This document shows positions 5,118 to 12,121 of a DNA stretch of 15,039 nt, piece after piece. The notes beneath the pieces are model-generated. The model saw only the letters and a list, made by a program, of their open reading frames with translations, did not search any database and was not told the DNA's origin. Positions within the stretch are counted from its first letter, which is position 1. Each line of letters starts with the position of its first letter. Origin of the DNA: JBEEJL01 sp043744215 (GTDB taxonomy: Bacteria > Pseudomonadota > Gammaproteobacteria > Burkholderiales > JBEEJL01); assembly GCA_043744215.1 (NCBI GenBank), contig JAYTVC010000064.1, positions 1-15,039 of the forward strand. Reading direction: 5' to 3'. Position numbers and translations under genes: made by a program.

Positions 5118-6980
5118 CTACATTTGAGAAATGTTTTGTCCGGCCAATGCTTTTGAAACGCTACGATTCATGCGTTTAGCAGCGAAATCTTCACTGGCGA
5201 GGTTGAGTTTTTCGATGGCATCTTTGATGCCGCGATGGTCCTGGCCCTCAATCAATCCGCGTAATTGATCAATTGCAGTTTGAATCGTCGCCCGCTCTTT
5301 TGCATTGAGCAAATCCAAGCCATCTTTTTCCAAAGCGTTTTGTACCGCCTCCAGCAATTGCCGGCCCTCTACTTGTTGCTCGCGCAACGCACGCGCCTGC
5401 ATGTCGTCGCCCGCGTGGGCGAACGAATCCTGCAACATGCGCGTGATGTCGTCATCGGCTAAACCGTACGAAGGCTTTACAATAATATTCGATTCGATAC
5501 CCGTGCTTTGTTCGCGCGCGGTGACGGAAAGCAAGCCATCGGCATCGACTTGCAAGCTGACACGAATGCGCGCAGCGCCTGCAGCCATGGGAGGTATGCC
5601 GCGCAATTCAAACTTGGCTAACGAGCGACAATCGCTCACCAATTCGCGCTCGCCTTGCACCACATGAATGCTCATCGCGGTCTGGCCATCTTTGTAAGTA
5701 GTAAACTCCTGGGCGCGTGCCAAAGGCAGTGTGGAGTTGCGCGGGATGATTTTCTCCGTGAGGCCGCCCATGGTTTCCAAACCCAGCGACAACGGAATCA
5801 CATCAAGTAATAGCCACTCATCACCCACGCGATTGCCCGCCAGCACATTGGCTTGCACCGCCGCGCCGAGGGCCACGACTTTATCCGGATCAAGATTGTT
5901 CAGCGGGGCTTGTGCAAAATATTCGCCTACTGCATTTTGCACATGGGGCATGCGCGTCGCGCCGCCGACCATCACCACGCCATCAATCTCATTTACCATA
6001 AGACCCGCATCGCGCATGGCCTTACGTGCAGGCGTGAGACATTTTTGCACCAGCGGTTGCGTTAGTTTCACGAACTCATCGCGCGTGAGGCGCACATGAA
6101 TTTTTTGGCCGTAACTCAATGTAACGTCCGCATCGGCCTGCGTTTCGGTGGTGAGTTTTTCTTTTAATGTGCGCGCCGCCGTGAGCAGCCGACGCGTATC
6201 ACCCTGATTGGCGTCAACGAGTTTATGTTCGCTGCGCCAGTGGGCGGCAATGGCCTGATCAAAATCGTCACCGCCCAAAGCCGAATCGCCATTGGTGGCC
6301 AATACTTCAAACACGCCGCGGGTCAATTTCAAAATGGAAATATCAAATGTGCCGCCACCCAAATCGAACACGGCGAAGGTACCTTCACTGCGATTGTCAA
6401 GTCCGTAAGCGATGGCGGCCGCGGTCGGTTCGTTGAGCAGGCGCAACACATGTAAACCGGCCAGTCTCGCCGCATCCTTTGTGGCTTGGCGCTGCGCATC
6501 ATCAAAATACGCGGGCACGGTAATCACTGCACCGACCAGTTCGCCGCCGAGGGATTCCTCTGCCTGCTTGCGCAACAGTTTCAATATTTCGGCCGACACT
6601 TCGACCGGCGACTTCACGCCGGCGACAGTCTGTATTTGCAGCATGCCCGGCGCATCAACAAACTTGTACGGCAACGCGCCGTAGTGCGCGACATCTTTCA
6701 CACCGCGCCCCATGAAGCGCTTCACGGACACAATGGAGTTTTGCGGATCGTCCGACTGCGCCGCTTGCGCCTCGTAACCTAGCGCGATTTTTCCATCAGG
6801 CAAATAGCGCACGACTGACGGTAACAGCGGCCTCCCTTGCGCATCAGGCAACACTTCGGCCACACCGCTTTTAATGGTGGCGACTAAGGAATTGGTGGTG
6901 CCCAGGTCGATGCCCACCGCCAGGCGGTGTTCGTGCGGCGCAGTGGATTCGCCCGGTTCAGAGATTTGTAGTAGCGCCAT
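5118..6980 (-). CDS. hscA: HscA, Hsp70-class chaperone for iron-sulfur cluster transfer
   Basis: This is a 620-residue DnaK-type ATPase. Phosphate-loop GIDLGTTNS is at 23-31, LLNEPTAAAIAYGLD at 181-195, FDLGGGTFDIS at 205-215 and the adenosine motif MVGGATRMP at 337-345. The substrate domain begins near LLLDVIPLSLGLETMGG (390-406). Together with HscB it binds the LPPVK peptide of IscU and drives release of the assembled cluster. Length and the N-terminal leader before GIDLG are typical of HscA and not DnaK. Its ATG follows the hscB TAA without any spacer (TAAATG at 6983-6978). No frameshift or missing motif is seen. Confidence 0.97.
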   Translation of the reverse strand: MALLQISEPGESTAPHEHRLAVGIDLGTTNSLVATIKSGVAEVLPDAQGRPLLPSVVRYLPDGKIALGYEAQAAQSDDPQNSIVSVKRFMGRGVKDVAHYGALPYKFVDAPGMLQIQTVAGVKSPVEVSAEILKLLRKQAEESLGGELVGAVITVPAYFDDAQRQATKDAARLAGLHVLRLLNEPTAAAIAYGLDNRSEGTFAVFDLGGGTFDISILKLTRGVFEVLATNGDSALGGDDFDQAIAAHWRSEHKLVDANQGDTRRLLTAARTLKEKLTTETQADADVTLSYGQKIHVRLTRDEFVKLTQPLVQKCLTPARKAMRDAGLMVNEIDGVVMVGGATRMPHVQNAVGEYFAQAPLNNLDPDKVVALGAAVQANVLAGNRVGDEWLLLDVIPLSLGLETMGGLTEKIIPRNSTLPLARAQEFTTYKDGQTAMSIHVVQGERELVSDCRSLAKFELRGIPPMAAGAARIRVSLQVDADGLLSVTAREQSTGIESNIIVKPSYGLADDDITRMLQDSFAHAGDDMQARALREQQVEGRQLLEAVQNALEKDGLDLLNAKERATIQTAIDQLRGLIEGQDHRGIKDAIEKLNLASEDFAAKRMNRSVSKALAGQNISQM

Positions 6981-7514
6981 TTATCTTTCCAGGACTTCAA
7001 ACGCGTCTTTAATTTCTTCATCCAATTTTTCCAGAAAGCGCAATTTACGCACGCTGCCGGACGCGGCATTGAAATCTTTTTCATCATCAATCTGTCGCTG
7101 CAAAATATGCAGTAATGCGCCACTATCCGCGCGTATTTTTTTTTCCAGCGCGATCAAGCCATGTTCATCACGCGCTTGCTTCGCTTCCAACACGCCTTCG
7201 CGCCATTCCATTTGCTCCATGAGAAACGCGGTCGGCATAGAGGTATTGGTTTCTTCCTGCGTATCGACGCCGTGCAGAGAAAGTAAATAACGCGCGCGGC
7301 TAATGGGTTTTTTCAACGTCTGATACGCCTCATTGGCGCGCGTGGCCCATTGCATCGACAAGCGTTTTTCCGTGTCACCCGCGTGGACAAATTTGTCCGG
7401 ATGGATTTGCGATTGAATGTCACGGAAGGCACGGTCAAGGAATTCCATCGGCACGGAAAATTTTTTCTCCAGGCCGAACAAGTCAAAATAGTTTTTTGAA
7501 AAATCACTGCTCAT
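6981..7514 (-). CDS. hscB: HscB, J-domain co-chaperone of HscA
   Basis: The 177-residue protein from ATG 7514 begins MSSDFSKNYFDLFGLEKKF, with the J-domain HPD triad at 38-40 (IHPDKF) and a C-terminal helical domain for IscU binding (from about residue 90). It stimulates HscA ATPase and delivers IscU. The frame is open up to 7547, but that longer start would lie inside the terminator-like hairpin at 7531-7557 and adds non-conserved sequence, so the inner ATG was chosen. Translation runs directly into hscA. Confidence 0.95.
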   Translation of the reverse strand: MSSDFSKNYFDLFGLEKKFSVPMEFLDRAFRDIQSQIHPDKFVHAGDTEKRLSMQWATRANEAYQTLKKPISRARYLLSLHGVDTQEETNTSMPTAFLMEQMEWREGVLEAKQARDEHGLIALEKKIRADSGALLHILQRQIDDEKDFNAASGSVRKLRFLEKLDEEIKDAFEVLER

Positions 7515-7530
7515 TCGACATTGCACACTA

Positions 7531-7557
7531 AAAAGGGCGGAAATCATCCGCCCTTTT
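7531..7557 (-). terminator. Intrinsic terminator-like hairpin between iscA and hscB
   Basis: AAAAGGGCGGA (7531-7541), loop of 5, TCCGCCCTTTT (7547-7557) is a perfect 11-bp stem. Read on the minus strand it ends in a run of five T's before TAGTG, as in a Rho-independent terminator. It sits 16 bases upstream of the hscB ATG, inside the operon, so it could lower hscBA-fdx-iscX expression relative to iscSUA. Confidence 0.65.
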
Positions 7558-7621
7558 ATTGATAATAATCAATAGGTTACGACGACACTGCCGCGCTGCC
7601 CGAATGGGCATCATCGACTAC

Positions 7622-7945
7622 TCACACGTTGAACGATTCCCCGCAACCACACTCATCTTTCACGTTCGGGTTGTTGAATTTGAAACCTTCATTCAAACCT
7701 TCGCGGGTGAAATCGAGTTCGGTGCCATTGATATAGGGCAAACTTTTCGGATCGACCAATACTTTCACGCCGTGACTTTCGAAAATATTATCTTCCGGGG
7801 CGGCGGCATCGGCGAACTCGAGTTTATACGCAAGGCCGGAGCAACCGGTTGTACGCACACCGAGTCGCAAGCCGAAACCTTTACCGCGTTTGGCGATGTA
7901 ATTTTGTACGTGCTTGGCGGCACTGGGAGATAAGGTTACTGACAT
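7622..7945 (-). CDS. iscA: IscA, A-type iron-sulfur carrier
   Basis: The 107-residue A-type carrier has the conserved cysteines C35 (VRTTGCSGLAY), C99 and C101 (ECGCGESF), positions identical to E. coli IscA. It receives clusters from IscU and passes them to targets, chiefly [4Fe-4S] enzymes. AGGTGA before the ATG serves as ribosome site. It is preceded by a 116-base gap holding an interspersed repeat, and followed by a 107-base gap with a terminator-like hairpin. Confidence 0.96.
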   Translation of the reverse strand: MSVTLSPSAAKHVQNYIAKRGKGFGLRLGVRTTGCSGLAYKLEFADAAAPEDNIFESHGVKVLVDPKSLPYINGTELDFTREGLNEGFKFNNPNVKDECGCGESFNV

Positions 7946-7981
7946 GGTTCACCTATATATTTGGTTACTGCGCTATTCCGT

Positions 7982-8059
7982 GGGCAATAGCCCGAAGCAT
8001 CTCGTTCGCTATATTCAACACCCAAAGGCAGATCCTTCACTATCTTTCAGGATGACAAA
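7982..8059. repeat. Interspersed palindromic-type repeat in the iscU-iscA gap
   Basis: On the minus strand the stretch begins TGTCATCCTGAAAGATAGTG and continues AAGGATCT, later CGAACGAGATGCTTCGGGC, closing in the small hairpin GGGC-AATA-GCCC (7982-7993). From memory, TGTCATCCTGA...GAAGGATCT and GAGATGCTTCG phrases are common noncoding repeats in many bacterial genomes. The two halves share an ATC-CTTC-CTAT-TTCA pattern about 45 bases apart. Confidence 0.5.
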
Positions 8060-8061
8060 GT

Positions 8062-8472
8062 TTAGGCGTTCGCCACTTTCGCCAGCGCCACTTGCCCATG
8101 CTTGGCTTTGTAATCTTCAATCGCGGCCTTGATCGCATCTTCGGCCAAAATCGAACAGTGAATCTTGACGGGCGGCAGCGCCAACTCTTCCGCAATTTGC
8201 GTATTCTTGATGGTCATTGCCTCATCCAGCGTTTTGCCTTTCACCCATTCCGTCACCAGCGACGACGACGCGATGGCCGAACCGCAGCCGTAGGTTTTGA
8301 ATTTGGCGTCCTGAATAATGCCGTCCTTGCCGACTTTGATTTGCAGCTTCATAACGTCGCCGCAGGCGGGCGCGCCGACCATGCCGGTGGCCACGCCTTC
8401 GTCGTTCTTGTCGAACGAGCCGACGTTGCGGGGATTTTCGTAGTGATCTAAAACTTTTTCGCTGTATGCCAT
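8062..8472 (-). CDS. iscU: IscU, scaffold for iron-sulfur cluster assembly
   Basis: The 136-residue scaffold has C37 and D39 (PACGDVMKLQ), C63 (TYGCGSAIASSS), H105 and C106 (KIHCSILAED), all at E. coli numbering. The HscA recognition peptide LPPVK is at 99-103. The C-terminal tail is about 8 residues longer than E. coli IscU. It assembles the nascent [2Fe-2S] cluster with sulfur from IscS. A strong ribosome site (AAGGAG) lies before the ATG. The gap to iscS (92 bases) contains a palindromic repeat. Confidence 0.97.
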   Translation of the reverse strand: MAYSEKVLDHYENPRNVGSFDKNDEGVATGMVGAPACGDVMKLQIKVGKDGIIQDAKFKTYGCGSAIASSSLVTEWVKGKTLDEAMTIKNTQIAEELALPPVKIHCSILAEDAIKAAIEDYKAKHGQVALAKVANA

Positions 8473-8496
8473 GATGTTTCTCCTTTATTTCCTCAT

Positions 8497-8527
8497 GATG
8501 GGCATGCTATCGCTTTGCCCATCCTAC
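8497..8527. repeat. REP-like palindrome in the iscS-iscU gap
   Basis: GATGGGCA (8497-8504) and TGCCCATC (8516-8523) form a perfect 8-bp stem with an 11-base loop, followed by CTAC. Read on the minus strand this is GTAGGATGGGCAAAGCG..., a motif I know as a recurrent noncoding repeat in proteobacterial genomes. Confidence 0.55.
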
Positions 8528-8564
8528 ATTTATATGACGCAATCCTGAATCCGCAATCCCACTC

Positions 8565-9788
8565 TTAATGTGCAGCCCACTGCACCGAATTCAAATCAAT
8601 ACCGTCCTTGAACATCTCCCACAGCGGAGACATTTCGCGCAGCTTGCCAATTTTTGCATGTAACAATTTGACGGTGAAATCTACATCTTCTTCCGTCGTG
8701 AATCTGCCCAGCGTAAAGCGGATGGAGCTGTGGGCCAGCTCATCGTTGCGGCCCAGCGCGCGCAGCACATACGATGGCTCCAGGCTTGCCGACGTGCAGG
8801 CCGAGCCGCTCGACACGGCCAGTTCCTTGATGCCCATGATCAGCGATTCGCCCTCAACAAAGTTGAAGCTGATGTTGAGGTTGTGCGGCACGCGGTGATC
8901 CATGTCGCCGTTGACATAGGTTTCTTCGATGTCCTGCAAGCCTTTGAGCAAGCGGTCACGCAACATGCGGATGCGTTCGTTTTCGGTCGCCATTTCTTCG
9001 CGCGCGATGCGGAAGGCTTCACCCATACCGACGATCTGGTGCGTCGCCAACGTGCCGGAACGCATGCCGCGCTCGTGGCCGCCGCCGTGCATTTGCGCTT
9101 CGAGGCGCACGCGCGGTTTTTTGCGCACATATAATGCACCGATACCTTTGGGGCCGTAGGTTTTGTGCGCGCTGAAACTCATCAGATCGACTTTGAGTTT
9201 TTCAAGATCGATCACCACTTTGCCCGTGGCTTGCGCGGCATCGCTGTGAAATATAATTCCCTTCTCGCGGCAGATTTCACCAATGGCAGCAATGTCCTGA
9301 ATCACGCCAATTTCGTTGTTGACGAACATGACGGAAACCAAAATCGTGTCGGCGCGCAACGCAGCTTTGAATTTTTTCAGGTCGAGCAGGCCGTTGGCTT
9401 CGACATCCAGATAAGTCACTTCGTAACCTTCGCGCTCCAAATCGCGCATGGTATCGAGCACGGCTTTGTGTTCGGTGCGCAAAGTGATGAGATGCTTGCC
9501 CTTGGTTTTGTAAAAATGCGCCGCGCCCTTGATGGCGAGGTTGTTCGATTCCGTCGCGCCGGAAGTCCAGACGATTTCTTTCGCCTCACAATTCACCAGT
9601 TTGGCGACTTCTTCGCGCGCGTTTTCGACCGCCGCTTCCGACTCCCAGCCATAGGCATGGCTGCGCGAGGCGGGGTTGCCGAAATGTTCCGTCAGAAATG
9701 GAATCATTTTCTGCGCAACGCGCTGATCTACCGGCGTGGTGGCCGAGTAGTCGAGATACACCGGCATCATGTTTACTAATTTATTCAT
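8565..9788 (-). CDS. iscS: IscS, cysteine desulfurase
   Basis: The 407-residue class V aminotransferase-fold enzyme has VYLDYSATTPVD at the N-terminus, H107 (RTEHKAV) over the cofactor, PLP lysine K209 (SFSAHKTYGPKG) and the persulfide cysteine C331 in the mobile loop SSGSACTSASLEPS. The C-terminal SPLWEMFKDGIDLNSVQW is the IscU-docking tail of IscS and sets it apart from NifS and SufS. It converts cysteine to alanine plus enzyme-bound persulfide for clusters and tRNA thiolation. GAGG lies 7 bases before ATG 9788, supporting that start over the inner ATGs at residues 7-8. It begins 9 bases after iscR. Confidence 0.97.
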   Translation of the reverse strand: MNKLVNMMPVYLDYSATTPVDQRVAQKMIPFLTEHFGNPASRSHAYGWESEAAVENAREEVAKLVNCEAKEIVWTSGATESNNLAIKGAAHFYKTKGKHLITLRTEHKAVLDTMRDLEREGYEVTYLDVEANGLLDLKKFKAALRADTILVSVMFVNNEIGVIQDIAAIGEICREKGIIFHSDAAQATGKVVIDLEKLKVDLMSFSAHKTYGPKGIGALYVRKKPRVRLEAQMHGGGHERGMRSGTLATHQIVGMGEAFRIAREEMATENERIRMLRDRLLKGLQDIEETYVNGDMDHRVPHNLNISFNFVEGESLIMGIKELAVSSGSACTSASLEPSYVLRALGRNDELAHSSIRFTLGRFTTEEDVDFTVKLLHAKIGKLREMSPLWEMFKDGIDLNSVQWAAH

Positions 9789-9797
9789 TGCATTACC

Positions 9798-10277
9798 TCA
9801 AGCGGTTGCAGCGCTTCGTTTAGCGCTCAATAGTTTTTTGTTCGGCATCATTTTTACCGTCTTCACGGTGTTGGCGGTTTGTTTTTCCACCAGATGTGAC
9901 AGTTTGATCGACTGCAAATAATCGAACATGTGCTCATTCAAGCTGGCCCATAAATCGTGCGTCATGCAGCGGTGGTCGTCGTGGCAATTTTCTTTACCAC
10001 CGCATTGGGTGGCGTCGATGGGTTCATCAACCGCCACGATAATATCGGCAATAGACACCATGTTGCCTGGCTTGGCCAGGCGATAACCGCCGCCGGGCCC
10101 GCGCACACTTTCCACCAACTCTTGACGGCGCAGTTTGCCGAAAAGTTGCTCCAAATACGACAAAGAAATTTTTTGCCGCTCGCTGATACCCGCCAGTGTC
10201 ACCGGCCCATTATGGCTGCGCATGGCGAGATCGACCATCGCGGTTACGGCAAAGCGGCCTTTCGTGGTCAAGCGCAT
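9798..10277 (-). CDS. iscR: IscR, Rrf2-family iron-sulfur-sensing regulator
   Basis: The 159-residue Rrf2 regulator begins MRLTTKGRFAVTAMVDLA. The helix-turn-helix covers about 28-50 (ISERQKISLSYLEQLFGKLR), followed by the wing RGPGGGYRLAK. Cluster ligands C92, C98, C104 and H107 (QCGGKENC, RCMTH) match the E. coli positions exactly. Holo-IscR represses the isc promoter through type 1 sites; demand for clusters yields apo-IscR and derepression. Such a site overlaps its own promoter here (10289-10313), so autoregulation is well supported. Confidence 0.97.
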   Translation of the reverse strand: MRLTTKGRFAVTAMVDLAMRSHNGPVTLAGISERQKISLSYLEQLFGKLRRQELVESVRGPGGGYRLAKPGNMVSIADIIVAVDEPIDATQCGGKENCHDDHRCMTHDLWASLNEHMFDYLQSIKLSHLVEKQTANTVKTVKMMPNKKLLSAKRSAATA

Positions 10278-10288
10278 GATGGATTCCT

Positions 10289-10313
10289 TTACCCTACTGA
10301 TTTAGTCAAGTAT
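10289..10313 (-). promoter_or_regulatory. IscR type 1 binding site at the iscR promoter
   Basis: On the minus strand: ATACTTGACT, AAAT, CAGTAGGGTAA. This matches nearly all positions of the published type 1 pattern (ATASYYGACT, RWWW half, then YAGTCRRSTAT half). It overlaps the -10 box, as expected for repression. Confidence 0.8.
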
Positions 10314-10337
10314 AGCGTTTTGAGGTTCCCCGGTCAA
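10309..10337 (-). promoter_or_regulatory. Sigma-70 promoter of iscR and the isc operon
   Basis: TTGACC (10337-10332), exactly 17 bases, TATACT (10314-10309), both 5/6 matches to consensus. The start would be about 30 bases before the iscR ATG, leaving a short leader. Confidence 0.75.
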
Positions 10338-10353
10338 TTTACATCGGGGAAAA

Positions 10354-11085
10354 TTAATTTTTCACGCTGCGCACATTGGGGCGGAAACCTTCGCCCACTT
10401 CGGCGTCGTCGCCCGTCACCTGTTGTTCCAGATGCTCGATACGTGCGATGAGTTGCGCAATTTTTTCATCGGTGAGGTGGCTGTAATCGACCAGGCCGCC
10501 GATGGCTTTGTTGATCGGGTCGTTGGCGTCGTCGCTCATCGCATAAGCGGTAAACGTGGCCTGCGACGGCTTGCCGTTTTCGAGAATACGCGCAGGTATA
10601 CCGACGGCCGTCGCGCCCGGCGGCACGTCTTTAGCCACCACCGCGTTGGAGCCGACCTTGGCGCCCTCGCCCACCAGAATCGGCCCGATAATTTTTGCGC
10701 CCGCGCCGATGACCGCACCTTTGCCCAGTGTCGGATGGCGTTTGCCTTTGTTCCACGACGTGCCGCCGAGCGTCACGCCGTGATACAGCGTGCAATCGTC
10801 GCCGATTTCCGCCGTCTCGCCGATGACCACACCCATGCCGTGATCGATGAACACGCGGCGGCCGATGGTGGCGCCGGGATGAATTTCGATTCCCGTCAAC
10901 CAACGCGACACATGCGACGCCGCGCGCGCCAGCCATTTGAAACCGGCGAGCCACAAACGATGCGCCACACGGTGCATCAACAACGCATGCAAACCGGGAT
11001 AAAGCGTCAACACTTCCAGCTTGTTGCGTGCCGCCGGATCGCGGTCAAACACAATGGCGATGTCTTCTTTTATACGATTGAACAT
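10354..11085 (-). CDS. cysE: Serine O-acetyltransferase
   Basis: This 243-residue left-handed beta-helix acetyltransferase begins MFNRIKEDIAIVFDRDPAAR, the short-N-terminal (CysE/EpsC) form. IHPGATIGRRVFIDH (about 72-86) and LYHGVTLGGTSWNKGKRHPT carry the catalytic His and acetyl-CoA region, followed by hexapeptide repeats (GKGAVIGAGAKIIGPILVG) and the closing DVPPGATAVGIPARI. It makes O-acetylserine, the precursor of cysteine. It lies 76 bases upstream of iscR on the same strand, with its own IscR-type box. This places cysteine supply with the cysteine-consuming IscS, as in Azotobacter-type isc regions. The last ~45 residues are variable. The ribosome site is weak. Confidence 0.94.
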   Translation of the reverse strand: MFNRIKEDIAIVFDRDPAARNKLEVLTLYPGLHALLMHRVAHRLWLAGFKWLARAASHVSRWLTGIEIHPGATIGRRVFIDHGMGVVIGETAEIGDDCTLYHGVTLGGTSWNKGKRHPTLGKGAVIGAGAKIIGPILVGEGAKVGSNAVVAKDVPPGATAVGIPARILENGKPSQATFTAYAMSDDANDPINKAIGGLVDYSHLTDEKIAQLIARIEHLEQQVTGDDAEVGEGFRPNVRSVKN

Positions 11086-11110
11086 ACCGATCTTTCGGAG
11101 GATTTTAATC

Positions 11111-11139
11111 AGTATTCAATACCATAGTGAATTAGTCAA
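11111..11139 (-). promoter_or_regulatory. Putative cysE promoter within the IscR-type box
   Basis: TTGACT (11139-11134), 17 bases, AATACT (11116-11111): 5/6 and 4/6 matches. The -35 and spacer lie inside the IscR-like box. An alternative -10 (AATACT inside the box) lacks a good -35. The rest of the 236-base gap to trmJ shows no gene. Confidence 0.45.
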
Positions 11140-11143
11140 GTAT
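11119..11143 (-). promoter_or_regulatory. Second IscR type 1-like site, upstream of cysE
   Basis: On the minus strand: ATACTTGACT, AATT, CACTATGGTAT. It shares ATACTTGACTAAWTCA with the iscR box and keeps the terminal ATA/TAT of the type 1 consensus. It lies 33 bases before the cysE ATG. Confidence 0.7.
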
Positions 11144-11321
11144 TGTAGTGAATACTACGTAACATATTGATTATAAACAATATTTTTAAGCTATTTGATG
11201 GTGATATTGCTGTTTTTGGCGGGGTTCGCGCGGCACGTTGCGATCGCAATGCAAGCTACGACGGCTGTCATGCCCGTGAAAACAGCATTGACAGACTGCT
11301 GAAGAAATTTCCATCACCCCA

Positions 11322-12053
11322 TTACTTGCTTATTCTTTGTTCCACCGATTTCAAAATCCCGCGCAAAATATCTACTTCGTTTTTTTCCAAACGGCTGCGC
11401 GAAAACAAACGACGCAAGCGCTGCATCAGGCGCTTGGGAATGCGCGGATCAAGAAAGCCGGTTGCGACAATGACCTGTTCCAAATGCCCGTAAAAATTTT
11501 CAATCTGCTCAAACGTCGCTGGCGCTTCGTCGTTCAACTCAGGCACCGACGCACCCAAAGCGGCCATGCGCATTTCATAGGCGACAATCTGCACCGCTGC
11601 CGCCAAGTTGAGCGAACTGAATTCAGGGTTGGCAGGAATGGTGATGAGTAACTGGCATTTATCCAGTTCGGCGTTCGACAAGCCAGACATCTCGGTGCCG
11701 AACAACAATGCGACTGGGTGTGCGGCCGCCTGCTTTACTATTTCAATGGCAGCATCGCGCACCGACAACATTTGATGCGACAAATCGCGTCGACGCGCCG
11801 TGACGCCCGCCACCAGCACGGTGCCCTGCAACGCCTCGTCCAACTGTTCGCACACCTGCGCGCGCTCGAGGTTATCCACCGCGCCTGCGGCTAGCGCACT
11901 GGCTTCGGCATGGGGAAATTTTTTCGGGTTGAGCAATATTAATTGCGACAAACCCATGGTTTTCATCGCCCGCGCTGCCGAGCCAATATTGCCCGGATGG
12001 CTGGTGTGCGAGAGGACAACGCGTATTTGGTCAAGCGGATTAGGCGGATTCAT
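11322..12053 (-). CDS. trmJ: TrmJ, tRNA Cm32/Um32 2'-O-methyltransferase
   Basis: The 243-residue SpoU-class (knotted SPOUT) methyltransferase has IRVVLSHTSHPGNIGSAARA with motif-1 N/R residues, LLFGTEMSGLSN (motif 2) and ITIPANPEFSSLNLAAAVQI (motif 3, SAM knot). The C-terminal ~80 residues are the basic, TrmJ-specific extension for tRNA binding. It methylates ribose at position 32 of the anticodon loop. It lies upstream of cysE-iscR on the same strand and divergent from suhB, the conserved suhB/trmJ/isc order of many gammaproteobacteria and betaproteobacteria. No strong ribosome site or terminator was found. Confidence 0.92.
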   Translation of the reverse strand: MNPPNPLDQIRVVLSHTSHPGNIGSAARAMKTMGLSQLILLNPKKFPHAEASALAAGAVDNLERAQVCEQLDEALQGTVLVAGVTARRRDLSHQMLSVRDAAIEIVKQAAAHPVALLFGTEMSGLSNAELDKCQLLITIPANPEFSSLNLAAAVQIVAYEMRMAALGASVPELNDEAPATFEQIENFYGHLEQVIVATGFLDPRIPKRLMQRLRRLFSRSRLEKNEVDILRGILKSVEQRISK

Positions 12054-12121
12054 ATTAAAATTCGTTTTCGCTTGCGCTTTGCGCGCACATGAATAATTGC
12101 TCTTTATAAAGATCCGACATC

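Noticed and set aside
9165..9779. 204-codon plus-strand frame opposite iscS
   Set aside because: It is fully inside iscS, which has all catalytic residues; the opposite frame shows no family motif.
10423..11127. 234-codon open frame on the plus strand opposite cysE
   Set aside because: It is antisense to a clear serine acetyltransferase, has no recognisable domain, and is a mirror of a GC-rich coding frame.
11167..11493. 108-codon plus-strand frame in the gap between cysE and trmJ
   Set aside because: It runs antisense into trmJ, has no ribosome site and shows no recognisable domain.
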